This document shows, one piece after another, positions 1-11,140 of a DNA stretch of 38,004 bases. Source of the stretch: Funneliformis mosseae (lineage: Eukaryota > Glomeromycota > Glomeromycetes > Glomerales > Glomeraceae). The notes below the pieces were generated by a model. That model was not told where the DNA came from, did no database searches, and saw only the letters and a list, made by a program, of their open reading frames with translations. The first letter of the stretch is position 1; each line of letters begins with the position of its first letter. The stretch lies in the NCBI GenBank assembly GCA_910592005.1, contig CAJVPP010000274.1, positions 1 to 38,004 on the forward strand, read 5' to 3'. Made by a program: the position numbers and the translations under genes.

Positions 1-1450
1 ATTGCAGAAAGAAAAGAAGAAAGATCAATGTAAGGAGTAAAATTAGTTGGATTTCAAGAGAGAAATTTACATTCTATGAATGATTATATAACAGCATTAC
101 AAATGATTTTAAATATTGATAAAGATATTGGATACTTATCTAATAAAGTTGCTCCATTGGTAGCTGATTGGCCTGGTCAATTGTTTATTCGCAAAGCAAT
201 TACCAATTTACATAATCCAAATTCACAATATTCTATACCAGCTGGAATAAATTCATTTGTTCCAATTTTGGGCCCTTTGCATGTTTCTCTAAATAGCAGG
301 AAGCAAGTATTAATTATATATAATAATTTTTTTCAAAAATTGTTTCATTTTGTATTTGGAAAAAAAAAGATACTAGAAAAGAAACCCAAACCATGGAGAA
401 TAAACTTGCTGCTTGATCTAGCATATAGTGGATGGTGTAAAATTAGAGATCTAATAATATTAAAATTTGGAAATGTCTGTAAAGATATTGAATATTGTAT
501 GGTTATTGACCTTTTGGATAATGTAATTCCAGCAACTTTAGATATCTATGCTATTCTTTTTTGATCTGGCTTATTTGATGAGTATATAGAAACTATTTTT
601 CGGATTTGGACATTTGCTCTTCGATGAAAAAGACACAATTATAACAAAGCACCATTAGCATTTCTCTCAGATGTTTTTTACTGGCAAGATACAAATCATC
701 CTTTTGCAGAAGCTATAAAATTATTTTTAGTAAATTTCAATGATTACTATGTTGAAAATATGCATAGCAAGATAAGGGCTCATACATTTGCAAATAATAA
801 TACAGATAATATTATTAAACAAGCTTACCTAATTGGTATGATCTTGTTTTTGACTTGATTATGTTATTACTAATAATTATTGATAATATTATAATTATAA
901 TTGATTAGATGCGCGATATAACTGTCAAATTAAAGATGTTTTTAAAAAAAAATATGAATACCCTTATAAGCCATCGACATTGGATTTGTTGTCAGAAAAA
1001 AACAGCTCTATTTTTATTAGATTATTTTCATGAGATCTTTAAAAATTGTGGAAAAAGCAAAATTGAAAAGAAAAATCGATATAAATTAGCTACCTTAGGA
1101 GAAATTGTTGACTCAAAATGTTTTCTAGCTGGATATAGTACTAGTATATCCCCATTGCTAAATGCTTGCGATCACTGTAAAAAAAAACTTGATGATGGTG
1201 AAGTTTTAGTTTGTGGGCATGCATACCATTTTGAATGCTATCAAAAATTAGAGTATAGTTGTCATTATTGTGAAGAATATTATAAACGCGGAATATATAA
1301 TAATGTGAATTCCTTTTTAAAATGATTGGAAAAAGGTCCAAATATACTTACCACTGAAGAAAAAGAAGGTGAAAATGTTGAAGATATCGCTAATGAAGAT
1401 GATGAAAAGGCGGAAGAGATAGAAACAAATAAAGCCAACAAGTACATGTA
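1..1450 (+). pseudogene. Broken lineage-specific protein with C-terminal RING-like finger
   Basis: The reading frame enters from the left edge and already has a TAA at 31-33. It runs through 76-561, then has in-frame TGA codons at 562 and about 625, and continues readably to 835. A probable intron (836-908, GT to TTAG) follows. Exon 2 needs a frameshift near an A-run at about 999 before reading to 1450, with another TGA at 1323. The C-terminal half (about 1165-1290) holds a zinc-finger pattern: CDHC, then CGHAYHFEC, then CHYC, which resembles a degenerate RING. I recognise the middle (VPILGPLHVSLNSR) as a large repeated family of Rhizophagus, probably carried by transposons, but its biochemical role is unknown to me. 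The start lies outside the window. Confidence is high that this is a decayed gene and low on function. Confidence 0.75.
836..908 (+). other. Probable intron in the RING-tailed pseudogene
   Basis: GTATGATC donor and GATTAG acceptor, 73 nt, very AT-rich. Removing it joins the readable frame before 835 to codons DARYNCQIKD after 909. The length is typical of introns elsewhere in this window (64-139 nt). Confidence 0.5.
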
Positions 1451-2045
1451 GCTTTTATAAATGCACTTAACCAAATTGGCACTTGGTAATATATTTAGAT
1501 TCCAATCAATAAAAACCTGAACAAGTTAGCACTTGGTAATATAATATATCCATTAAATTCCTAACTAATAAATCATTATCATAAAATATATAAAATATAC
1601 TCCTTATGTAACTTGCTAGGCATTTGGATCCATTTGGATCCAAAGAATCCATACGAAAAGTTAGCTTCAAAAGAGTATATATGCGAAGTTTCGTCACTGG
1701 TTATTTTGTAAAAAAAAAAATTTTATAAAGGTCGATCATTTTTTAATTGAACTTTATTGTAAAATATATATAAATAATTGTGTAACAATATTAACCAAAT
1801 TTAGACTTTACCTATGCTAACAATTGGGTAGAGTATATATATATGAAAATCTGATCGGTCAGATGATCGAGTGAATGTATTACGTCATTTCACAATTTTT
1901 TTCCGATGCCATAGTACAGTATATTTTCTGAAAAAATTTATACAAATGCTCAATTTTATTGTTGAATCAGAGAAATGTATGATGCTATCAAAGAGGGAGG
2001 GAGTACGCGGATTTTAGGCCATTTAATGCGAGTTCTAGCATCAAG
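1451..2045. other. Non-coding stretch with small direct repeats
   Basis: No credible gene is seen. The phrase GCACTTGGTAATATA occurs twice (about 1479 and 1529), and CATTTGGATC is duplicated head to tail at 1621-1640. The remainder is AT-rich with stops in all frames. Confidence 0.6.
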
Positions 2046-2400
2046 TTATTTCTTTGTTCTCTTACATTTTTTACGAAAAGTATCTATAACTAATTTATTT
2101 CTATCAATATAACTAACTGCAAGATTCTCACTCCCACGCTCTTTTATTATTCTAGATTTTCTAAATGAATTATCCCACCCATATCTACGCCTATCTATAT
2201 CACTACCACCTGCACAGATTATGTAAAATAATATTTCACGCAAGAGAAGTTTTTTGAGAGGAAGTAATTTCGATTCTATAGAAAGAATTCGAAGATTAGC
2301 AATGAGATATAAAAAATAATCAATGCAGACATATTTTAGATTCATACTCACCACTACGATTCATTATAATATTCCATTCCGCCTGAAATTTGTTGCTTAA
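2046..2400 (-). pseudogene. Small hypothetical gene or fragment
   Basis: The minus strand reads 102 residues to a stop at 2046-2048. The C-terminal third is basic and looks like real protein (RKSRIIKERGSENLAVSYID, then a KKCKRTKK tail). A possible GTGAGTATG donor at about 2350 and a TTTCTATAG acceptor at about 2278 suggest the N-terminal part belongs to an intron, with upstream coding continuing beyond 2350. No domain is recognised. It could be the tail of a lineage-specific protein. Confidence 0.35.
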
Positions 2401-3623
2401 TACATTACAATAAAGGTAATTCAATTTTTTTATCGTTAGTATGATACTGCGTCAAGTATCAAAAATTCGGCATGTGAAGATACTTAATTTTACTGTGTCA
2501 AGAATTAATAATATCCCATCACAGGGATTTATTTTTGTGATACTGCGCCAGTTATACGCGTGATTATGGTCAGTGATTTTCTCGGCGAAGATCAAAATGC
2601 CAATATATAACAAGGATAGTAATATGTCCATTTTATTTTGAAACATTTATAGAGGCGGAAAAATTGATTAACATCGTGATGACATGTTTAGAGAAACTAG
2701 CCGAGCAGTAAATCAACTTACTTTATTATTACTTTGCGAAATATATAGGTTCGTTTAATTGTAAATATCGATGATGCAAATAATGGTATGTTAGATTGGT
2801 TTTGATTTTTTGTTTTACTTGCACAAGGCGGATAAAAGAATTCACTAACCAGGTCATCACCTTTTTATATAATTCACAGAATCAATTTTGTTATACGCTC
2901 TTAGGAAAATTACATTAATATGATTGCATCACGAAAATCTGATCAATGGACTTTCCTTAATTTAAGAATAAAAGAATTTAACGCTATCCATATATAAAGA
3001 TCATCAAGGGGTCCTTTTACAATAATATACGTAATAATTTTGAGAATATGCGAGAAAGTTTGAGAATAAAAGTCTATAGATCTTCGCTGGTAATTTTAAT
3101 TTGCTAATCCAGATTTCCTAAATTACCCTGTATTAACATGCATATACGCTCGAGCATAAAAAATTAGTATGTACAGTCTAAAAATTATTACTAATTGCCA
3201 CGAAAAAATATTTGACTACATTGCTCGGGTCACTTAGTGCCCTAAACGTTTTTTATTTACAATATATTGAGCTAAGATAAATTACATGATGCGGGACTAG
3301 CTCTGGGTATATGATATCATTCTATAATTGTAGACTATTATTATACACGATTATTTTTTCGAATGATATTGCTTTTTTCTTTGAGGCAAAGTTCTAGACG
3401 TAGTCTATGATACATGCTATGTTATATGCACACTTCTAACGGGATCTACCGGTTAATCATATGATAAATGTTAATTTTAATGACGTACTTAAAAAAATCT
3501 CAGCAAGAATTTTTCTGATATCAATTACGCATCTGATTTCACATGATGAAGTTTTTTTTCCCAAGTAATTTGAAAAAAATAAACTTATAAGATAATCTAG
3601 TACTAAAATATGTGATAATTCTC
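2401..3623. other. Gene-free AT-rich stretch
   Basis: I see no gene. There is a small palindromic hairpin (GATACT/AGTATC, 2443-2460). The 12-mer TACTGCGCCAGT at 2541-2552 recurs inverted at 24352-24363. Frequent stops occur in all frames. Confidence 0.6.
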
Positions 3624-5296
3624 CTAGACGGTTACCAGAGAGATAATAGGACTCATCATTAGTGAAACTTTCCTTTCATATCTTCCGTCACGATAATAAT
3701 AACCTCTATCACATTCATCATATTCATTATATTCACCGTAACCATTATATTTATCATCATCTGAATTGTTTGACATCTTTTCTTCAGAATCGTTGTTGTG
3801 ATTACAGTCATTATCATCGTTCGTTTCTTCTACTGAATAGGGTGAATCATAATCGACTTTCTCATCAAAATATATATCATCATTTGACTGGACCCTGGGA
3901 ACCCCTTAACTTCGTTCACCTCTTCTTTCTCTACCTTAGCTTCGTTCTCATATGGTGTACTCCAATAAGCAGTCTTATCATTAAAATCTCTTGTGAGCGT
4001 TTTTATATAATCCTCCAAATCAGCTGATAATGATGAATTTTCTTCAGGCAAGATTTTTTCGCTAGTCTTAAGATTTCTGGCTGAAATTTCAGGAGTTGAA
4101 AAATCGTCCTGCTCTGCAGAATTATCCTGCCTCTCTGAGGCCTCTATGATCTCTTAAATTTGATCGTTAGTCAACTCTAAAATGAAATTGGGACTATATA
4201 TACTAAGATACTTAATTTTATCTATACCTATTTTCTCGAATATTCTAACAAGCTTCATAGACCTTTGAGTCCTTCTAGTTAGAGAACTACAGGAGATTTT
4301 TGAAAGCTGTATATCCATTTCTTTTGATCTCTTCTCACGAATGGTAATAAGATGTTCTAACATCTCATCATAAATTATACCTTTTACTTTTTTCTCTCCG
4401 ATTTTACCATTGCTATTTTTCACAAGTTCACTAAAGTGAACCATGAATTCTTTCCCAAAGTTAACCCAGCATAAAATTTCTTCCTCGTTGGCTTTTTTAG
4501 TGTGATATTTGGCATCTGATGCTTTATCAAATAGCTTTGCTAAATCGAGCAGAGATGAAGAGCATTTTGGGCGATAGGCTGTCGCTGAAATTTCAATCTC
4601 ATAAAATGATTCACAGAGTGAACAACCAGAGGAAATTGGCTCTTGATGTTTTATATCATTCTGAATACCGTCAATTATCACTTGGGCAATTTTCTCAACA
4701 TCTTTTTTCTTATAACTATTTTGACAAGATTGCTTCACAACCTCCTATTCTGAAAATGCCACGCTTTCAGTATAAAGCTTCTTTTCCTTATTACGTCACT
4801 TTATTTCACTACTGACGATTTTCTTATGAGCCTCAAGCAAAAAACTATCTATATCTTTCTCTTCTAACGATTTGCCATTTAGGCGCTTCGCAGAGTTGGT
4901 AGGTACCGTTATCGCCTCTGGTACTGCAACTGAATTGAAACTAGGTAAACTGTTGTTAGAAGAATTATGCGAAGCATCTCTCAGCTCATTTAGAGTCTGT
5001 TTCTGTTTCACTTTCGTGATTCTATCTCTAAACTCAGATTCCAACTCCTCGATTCTGGCCTTAAGTTTGGCATTTTCAGCATCACGCCTCTCGTTATATT
5101 TCTCATTCGCTTTTAGAAACTCAGCATTCTTGCGCTTAAGTTCAGCTATTTTAGCATCAGATATTGAGAGCTTGATTCTAAGATCGTGGATCTCAGTATT
5201 CTCCTTTCTAAGCTCTGCAATCTCAGCCTCAAGCTTGTCATTCTTAGCTTCAAGTTCAATGATACACTGTTTCGATAATTCAAACTCAGATGACAT
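3624..5296 (-). pseudogene. Decayed coiled-coil lineage-specific protein
   Basis: One minus-strand frame runs from ATG at 5296 to about 3875 and is broken by TGA at 4796, TAG at 4745 and TAA at 4154. A one-base shift near 3875 moves reading to the frame that ends at TAG 3624-3626. Residues 1-110 form a charged coiled coil (repeated KLEAEIAELRKEN-type heptads). The middle carries LAKLFDKASDAKYHTKKANE and a block ending in EKIGIDKIKYL. The tail is acidic and then tyrosine/arginine-rich (DRGYYYRDGRYER, LMMSPI at the end). This order matches a highly expanded Rhizophagus family of unknown function. A TATATATA box lies 10-20 bp upstream of the ATG. Confidence 0.75.
4565..4593. repeat. 29-bp GGGCGATAGG repeat, copy inside coding sequence
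   Basis: TTTTGGGCGATAGGC, then a short core, then GTCGCTGAAATTT. It matches the copy at 5358-5386 except for three core bases. Here it lies inside the coiled-coil pseudogene and encodes ISATAYRPK on the minus strand, so a dispersed repeat appears to have been absorbed into the reading frame. Confidence 0.7.
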
Positions 5297-5357
5297 GATC
5301 TATATATAACTAATACAATGTATATAAGTATTCAAAATAAAAAAATATATCACATAT

Positions 5358-5386
5358 TTTTGGGCGATAGGCCATCGCTGAAATTT
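5358..5386. repeat. 29-bp GGGCGATAGG repeat, intergenic copy
   Basis: Second copy of the repeat found at 4565-4593, lying 62 bp upstream of the coiled-coil gene start. GGCGATAGGCCATCGC is nearly self-complementary and could form a hairpin. It is followed by TTGCCAAGAAAATTTTTT, which recurs at about 16085. Confidence 0.7.
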
Positions 5387-5455
5387 GCCAAGAAAATTTT
5401 TTATTAATACATGCGAAAATAAATACAAATGTTCGGGATGTAACCGTGATACATA

Positions 5456-6630
5456 TTATTTTTTGATAAATTTTTTGATCCTAGCCCTCTTGCTAGTCGG
5501 GGAACTATCTACACTAACCCGATCCTTCAACAACCCTACAATTATACCGATTACCCTTTTCACATTGCTTCGAAGTAATTCAGGATTATTTTTAACTGCG
5601 GACTTTGTAAGATTAATCTGATATTCGCTACCGCTTATAGAAAAGATGCCATCTGGAGTATATATGATAAAATGCCACTCTGTACCTGTGATTACAATAC
5701 CATAGATATAGTCAAAATAGTCATTCCCAAATGCTTAATCCAAAGTTCATTTCCTTTTATTAGTCTGAAATGCACTTTCAAGTTACGTCAGATTCTGAAG
5801 AAAAAATAAAATGCTATTAATACTATTGAATCTTCTATAAAGCACGAACAGATAGTAAATTTACCTACGCATATCTGATCTTAATATTATATAATTTCCC
5901 TTCAGTTATACAAAATAGATCTTCTAAACCTTTGATTGCATAATCTACTTAGCCAGTGACATCTTCACCAGAAACGTCTTTCTGTAAAACTATAAATATA
6001 TCTTGAGAGGTGAGTTTTTTAGCTATAGCGATAGATGCATGTAATATCGTTGAAATAAATTCACAGTGCATCGCCTCATTAGTATTGGTCATGGTCTTCA
6101 CATTCAAAAGTTTTAAGATAATATCCTCCATACAGTATTCAAATGCTTTATCATCATCACTAATCTCCTCAAAGACTATAGAGAAAAATAAAGTTAATAT
6201 AACTATTTAATCAGTTTCGAAAAATAATTAATTACCTACCGGGAGTAAACTGCTTGATGTTTGTAATATCTTTCCCATTGACCTTATTTCTACGTAACAT
6301 TTCTTTCAGGTCGTCGAGAGTTTTAAGCGAGAAATAGTTTCTTATTTTTTGCTCAAGACCTTCGATAAATTTTGCAAGTGTTGTTGCTGGTCTTAATGCT
6401 AACCCAATACTACGAAATTTTTCTTCCGTCAACTCAAGGAAGGCAAGACCAGAAATTTTCTTTTTACGAAGAATTTTAATATCATCTTTATCAAGTTTTA
6501 AGTTTTTCCTTCCCAAATAATCGATAAGCTCCTCTGTATTAAAATCCTTAACCACGTCTGACATTGTTCTAGTGGAAATTTCTTCAGTTATTGAGCTTGG
6601 AGAGAAAGGTGTAGAGGGTTGTAAAGACAT
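5456..6630 (-). pseudogene. SAM-domain protein with nuclease-like C-terminal half
   Basis: Three exons fit: 6240-6630, 5865-6175 and 5456-5794, separated by introns of 64 nt (donor GTAGGT, acceptor CTATAG) and 70 nt (donor GTAAAT, acceptor TTCTTCAG). The joined frame would give 346 residues. Residues 25-95 look like a sterile alpha motif domain (LIDYLGRKNLKLDKDDIKIL, then GLAFLELTEEKFRSIGL). The second exon contains VDYAIKGLEDLFCITEGK, an Asp followed by Glu-x-Lys that resembles a PD-(D/E)XK nuclease core. The C-terminus, with KRVIGIIVGLLKDRV and a basic tail, is conserved in a family I associate with Rhizophagus. Stops at 5949 and 5865 and several in exon 3 mark it as dead. Confidence 0.7.
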
Positions 6631-6964
6631 AATTTTTATATATGTGAGTTTGTGCTTGCAAAAAAATATGTACTTGACTGCAGTTACAGGTAAAGCTGGT
6701 TTATGGATAAAAAAGTATTTTGGTTTCAGTATTCGGAGAGAAATGATAGATTTTTTTGTATCAATTCATAATGCATTTGCCCAATATATATGCAATTAAG
6801 ATGTAGTACAGGATTATCAGACGATTATAATACATTATTACACATGATATTTTTCAAGATTTACGACAAGAACATAATATATGCTTTATTTAAAAAATAA
6901 AAAAAACCTTGCCGGAAGCCGGCCTACATAAAAATTGCGACTATATCACTATTACATTTTTTTT
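6631..6964. other. Intergenic stretch with GCCGG dyad
   Basis: No gene is recognised. A TATATAAAAATT box lies directly upstream of the SAM-gene start. GCCGGAAGCCGGC (6911-6923) is a GC-rich direct/dyad motif that stands out in AT-rich DNA. Confidence 0.5.
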
Positions 6965-7603
6965 TTACTGAGATGCTTGAATATCTATATATACTATAAT
7001 GTGAATATCTTTTTGGGAAGGCTAACCAGAGAAATACTCAAAAATATTAGATATTGGGAATTTCTCACTTCATATATTACTCTTATTTTGTATACTATTC
7101 ATTATTGATTCAGCATTAATTGATGCTTCTTTTTTATCTGAATTTAAATCGATCGCACGGATCACGAATTCAGTAATTGGAATATCATCAAACTGAGGTG
7201 AATGTTTTTCTTTAATTTATTTTCTGAGAGAATGGATAGATTCCCTATTGTCGATATTGATTGTAATAATATGATGTCATATGATTTTCTCAACTGAACA
7301 GTTACTAGGAACAACAAGACAGTTAAGTCTGATTTCTGGCATTTTGCTTTTCCTAAACATGAAGGCCCATAGTGAATAAAATTTTGACTTTATATATATA
7401 AAGATTTTTTAAAACATTTTATTATAAATAGCAATTATATTTAATACATACCTTAATTTTTCGCGGGAAGGTTGGCTGAACTTCCACATACTCCTACATG
7501 CTTTATATCTGGCTGAGAAAAAGTTAAAGAGGTATGAGGCGTAATTAGTATTGTCGTATGATGCTAAGAGTCCCTTGAAAGCACATACAAATGGAATTCT
7601 CAT
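6965..7603 (-). pseudogene. Crinkler-type effector header, decayed
   Basis: From 7342 the minus strand reads MPEIRLNCLVVPSNCSVEK and, after in-frame stops, IKEKHSPQFDDIPITEFVI, then INAESIMNSI, IFEYFSG and DIHII. This is the ubiquitin-like N-terminal header of Crinkler (CRN) proteins, which are secreted or intracellular effectors first known from oomycetes and abundant in Rhizophagus. A GTATGT donor (7451) and a TTTAG acceptor (7353) would splice an upstream exon, 7452-7603 (SRYKACRSMW-like, ending SREKLR), in frame to the header. There are at least four stops. No C-terminal effector domain follows within this frame; the SAM/nuclease gene lies downstream on the same strand. Confidence 0.6.
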
Positions 7604-7909
7604 ACCTTTTCACATGTAGATCTACTGGAGAGACGTAAAGGTAGTTAGTTCTTGTAGATCTCGAAATTATGAGTCTCTCAGCCCTTCATAACATATGCTT
7701 TTACCGTTAATATTTACTTTTAGAGTTAGTCCTGTGTTGCTTGTAAACATTCTTTCACATTTTCTCATAATTGTTTGGGGAAAAAAATAAAGAATAAAGG
7801 TTAATATATTTTTCGAATATATATGCAAAATTATTATGTCACACAAGATCTGACTGGTGATCCACTTACTTTTTATCACACAGGAGTGGCCCAGCAAATT
7901 CATCTGAGC
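7604..7909 (-). other. Exon-like fragments, unidentified
   Basis: The minus-strand frame upstream of the Crinkler-type region stays mostly open (7667-7903), with a GTAAGT donor at about 7870 and an in-frame TAA at 7667. It may be the 5' exons of the Crinkler-type gene or unrelated. No domain is recognised. Confidence 0.25.
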
Positions 7910-8706
7910 TAAAGATCACTGCTCCAGACTATTGATCTAGCCAACCCTGGATTGGAATACCACTGCAAATTATCTCGTATACTTAAATCTAAGAGGCGCT
8001 GAAGACCCTAAGCTAAAATCTGTCTACTAGAAACATTGTTCTGTATAAGATGATTTCTAACTGCTCCAATGAGATCGGGAGGTGATAAATTTTCCTCAAA
8101 ATTCTCTATGTGGATATTTAGATTAAGAGAAACAAGCTGATCTATAGCTTCTTTGTTAATATTACCACACCCTTCCAAATCGAGATACTTTAAATTAAGA
8201 CATGAACTAGCAATTTCTTTGATAGTTATATTGGTAATTTTACAAAAGCTAAGGCTGAGATGTTAGAGCCTTGGGCAGGAACGAATAATGTTACAAATTA
8301 ATAGTTCACAAATATCTGAGCAATGAGAAATATTTAGATATTCTAATTTATGGCATGACCGGGCAATAGCAAATAGACCTTCACTAGTTATTACACCCAT
8401 ATTATAGGATACATACTCGTCCTTTTGCAAATTAAGATATTTCAAATTGGGGTATGATTCTGCTATTCGATTTAATATTTTATCGCTAAATCCTGTGCTA
8501 AAATTAAAATCTAAATAAATTATGTTTGGGGACAAGCACATAATGCCTTTGATTTTTTTATCCTAAAGTTAGCAGTAATGTAAAATTTCTAAATGAGTTA
8601 GATTTGAGCTATAGACTGGCTTTTGTCTTTTACATACTATTTTCATATATTTCTTTAATTGAGTGCAATTCTCTCTTTCACCTTTCTTTAGCTCGATGCA
8701 TCTTCA
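7910..8706 (-). pseudogene. AMN1-like leucine-rich-repeat protein, decayed
   Basis: Minus-strand reading from about 8706 to TAG at 7910 gives consecutive cysteine-type leucine-rich repeats: [69 protein letters not shown] and [19 protein letters not shown]. This is the repeat type of F-box and AMN1 proteins. No F-box is visible at the N-terminus, so the copy is truncated or begins within the repeats. Four internal stops lie at glutamine-like positions (two near 8562-8570, one at 8263, one near 8010). The family is heavily expanded in this lineage. Unlike the intact F-box/LRR gene at 27112, this copy is not functional. Confidence 0.75.
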
Positions 8707-8891
8707 TAAGATGGAAGCATCGCATCTGTATTACAATCGGGAAATAAATAGAGCGGGATAGAGGGATTTATCTATCGCTAAAAAATGTAAAATCTGTTCT
8801 AGTAATTCTGGTAAATAAAAGATGTTTGATTGCGCTATACATAGTGCATATTATATATTGTATCTTCAAACGAAAAAATAAAATTATGCGA

Positions 8892-9110
8892 TTATGTAAA
8901 GCACCTCTCAGCCTGCTCCAGCCTCTCCAGTATCTCATCTAATGCAAGTGCTTGTAAACCATCCATTAAAACTTTAATCTTATTTTCAGGTGATAATCCT
9001 TTTAATAATGCGCATTTAAGGAATTTTTCACTATAGCTGAAATTCTTGTTACACTCTTTCAGCTTTGAATAAAAATTCTTGACTGAATAAAATTAATAAA
9101 TGATATCAGA
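8892..9110 (-). pseudogene. Retrotransposon gag-like fragment
   Basis: A short minus-strand frame ending with TAA at 8892 reads FYSKLKECNKNFSYSEKFL, then LLKGLSPENKIKVLMDGL and LDEILERLEQAE. The pattern of a hydrophobic 'LKGLSPENK' helix followed by 'LERLEQAE' resembles the distal part of gag-type capsid proteins. No protease or reverse transcriptase adjoins it. Confidence 0.4.
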
Positions 9111-9168
9111 CTGATAAATTAGTCCTCCTGATCCAATCCCTCTAGGACCCCCCCTAACCCATATGTGA

Positions 9169-10307
9169 TTAGTTTTCATCAGAAATCCAGAATGGTTTTG
9201 CTTGATCATAAGGTTGTCCTCTCCTTCTGAAATTAACTATAGTATATCTATCAGATAGAGAAGCATGGTTATCAGGCAAATGTCGAAGGGCTTCATTGGT
9301 ATAAGTATTAGCTTTTGACAGATTTTTAGGCTCATGCATTACAGAAGCAAATACCGCCCTAATTTGCGCAAGGAACTAGAGAGTAATGGCTCATAAGGTT
9401 TAGGAATATATTCATCTTTTTTCAGAAATGAACTTAAGTATGTCGATCCAGGCTTTTCAGAGTCTCTTAACTGTCCAGAAGAAATTGTTTCCTGAATCCA
9501 TGTAAGTAATTCTCTTGTCTGCTCCTCATTTCTTTTCAGTGATCTAAAGACCCGAGAAATATCCTGTTGGCCTCAGTTTTTTGCATATCCAGTTATACCC
9601 CCATTTGCTATGCGCAAATTTTTAATTTCAGCAGGATGGATACAGAGCATGATCATTATATCAGCTAGGGCCTGTTTATCGGGTGTGTTAGATACAACAT
9701 ATAAATCTAGCCATTCCTTAACTGATTCTAACGAGAAGTGGTCTGAATAATGAAGTCCTTTATTTTTACGTTGCTCAGTACGCTCCTGTTAGATTTTATT
9801 AGATGCTCTGGTTATCTTCAGAATCTTGGTAGCAGAAATTATTTTTTCTGAAGCATTGAAAGTTCGTAATTCTCTTTGAAGCCTGAAGAGATGTGATGAG
9901 GCAATGATAGGATTAGAAGCGGTTTTGACTAAGGTTCTAGATATCGCTTTTACATTTCTTTCACTAAGATTATCCCAAACAATATGCTGAGCCATTTCTC
10001 TAATAGTCTCGCCTTCTAGGGCGTTCTCAGATACTAGGCTTATATTAACTTCAACTTCTAATCCTAGTTTCTCTAGGATCGGTACTTGACTTATGTACCG
10101 CTCAATTCTCTGGTCAGGAATCAATGCGAATGCCTGTCCTTTGCTAAATTTATATCCTTTTTGAAGATGATTACGAGCCTAGCGCATTTTCTCTCTATCA
10201 TCTCCTAAGAGATCACGCATTTCTAGCGCATACCAACTGAGCTCTTCGATACTCATCTTATTGGTAAATTGATGGTCTGTAACAAACTTGGTTGTAATTA
10301 CGGACAT
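9169..10307 (-). pseudogene. Tyrosine-recombinase-like integrase of a mobile element
   Basis: The frame starts with ATG at 10307 (MSVITTKFVTDHQF) and ends with TAA at 9169, about 380 codons. It is interrupted by stops near 10180, 9789 and 9577 and by a one-base shift near 9363. The middle is helical (ISRTLVKTASNPIIASSHLF). The C-terminal half has the layout of a Crypton-type tyrosine recombinase: IHPAEIKNLRI (box around the first arginine), SSSLRKLGA (second arginine, the usual HxLR histidine replaced by serine), MHEPKN (histidine) and DRYTIVNFRRRG with a candidate nucleophilic tyrosine. Such enzymes cut and rejoin DNA through a covalent tyrosine link. An 18-bp iteron row abuts the start codon. 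Family assignment is by pattern only; DIRS-like or unknown recombinases are alternatives. Confidence 0.55.
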
Positions 10308-10372
10308 TATGTGGTATGTAGATTATATGTAATAGTTAGATAATCTGTGGTATTCAGATTATATTATGTGAG
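10306..10372 (+). repeat. 18-bp iteron row at recombinase start
   Basis: Three full 18-bp units lie in phase at 10319-10336, 10337-10354 and 10355-10372, each starting TAGAT or CAGATT and most ending in GTGGTATT-like sequence, preceded by a partial unit (ATTATGTGGTATG). They overlap the recombinase ATG and fill its promoter. The same unit forms the nine-copy array at 24973-25125. Confidence 0.8.
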
Positions 10373-10559
10373 AAAAAGTTCAATTTAAAAAAATATTCCG
10401 TAATTTCACTACCTCATGGTCGGTAAAAACTATCAAAGAGTTAGAGAAAGGAAAAAATATATATAACTTATGGGAGGTCTCTTTGAGCCACCTGCTTTAG
10501 CTAAGATATCTTTTATATATATTTGAAAATTGTGGGTAGATAGGATATGCGAAAAAAAT

Positions 10560-11140
10560 ATATATAGTCAAGAAACCACCATTCCAAGACTATAAACAAA
10601 TCCATCTGTATCTAATAACATTTTAATATAATGCTCGCGCTAGAGCTAATATTCCTTCCAGTCCTAAAACATTTGTCTTAGTGAATGCATCATATAAAGC
10701 ACTTGATCTATGCTTTGAAGGAGCTAAATTCAGATGATAGAGGAATTTCATGAGTACCTTATTTCTCTAAGCTTTCGTCTCTTCACACTCCCAGCATAAT
10801 TTTAATAGTTGGCATAAAGTGAAATTGTGCCAATTAGCTTTAAGTAAAATCTGCAATAGACATATTTTTTCGTTAACTTCTGCTAGTAAACTTCTTTCTG
10901 ATACGATACCCCAAATACGATAGGCGATAAAAGAGAGATATCTTCTTAATATTGGTAATTCATGCAAAGGCAGAATCAAAAGCCTTTCTTCTTTCCAATG
11001 TATATAGCCACCACATAATAATTTACGATACACTGGTCCATTTACAACTATTATGCAATTAGATTTGGGATTATATATTTTTTCATGGGCTTCATATGCC
11101 GATTGGTCTAATATGTCTATAACGTAAGTACGAAAAGATA
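10560..11140 (-). pseudogene. Element-associated protein of unknown function
   Basis: The minus-strand frame from about 11140, after a possible acceptor TTATAG, reads ILDQSAYEAHEKIYNPKSN, then VNGPVYRKLLCGGYIHWKEE, a leucine-rich stretch, and KHRSSALYDAFTKTNV. There are stops at 10767, 10623 and near 10580. The readable length is about 180-190 residues. No catalytic motif is recognised. It lies upstream of the recombinase on the same strand, so it is probably part of the same element. The start is unclear because the first exon is not visible. Confidence 0.45.

Noticed and set aside
3662..4027. 121-codon plus-strand frame rich in His
   Set aside because: Antisense to the Asp/Tyr-rich tail of the coiled-coil pseudogene; composition is that of the opposite strand.
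4872..5309. 145-codon plus-strand frame
   Set aside because: Antisense to the Glu/Lys/Leu coiled coil, which yields Ser/Leu/Phe-rich shadow frames.
9140..9165. Telomere-like G-rich stretch (complement of CCCCCCCTAACCC)
   Set aside because: Only one imperfect unit; no tandem TTAGGG array.
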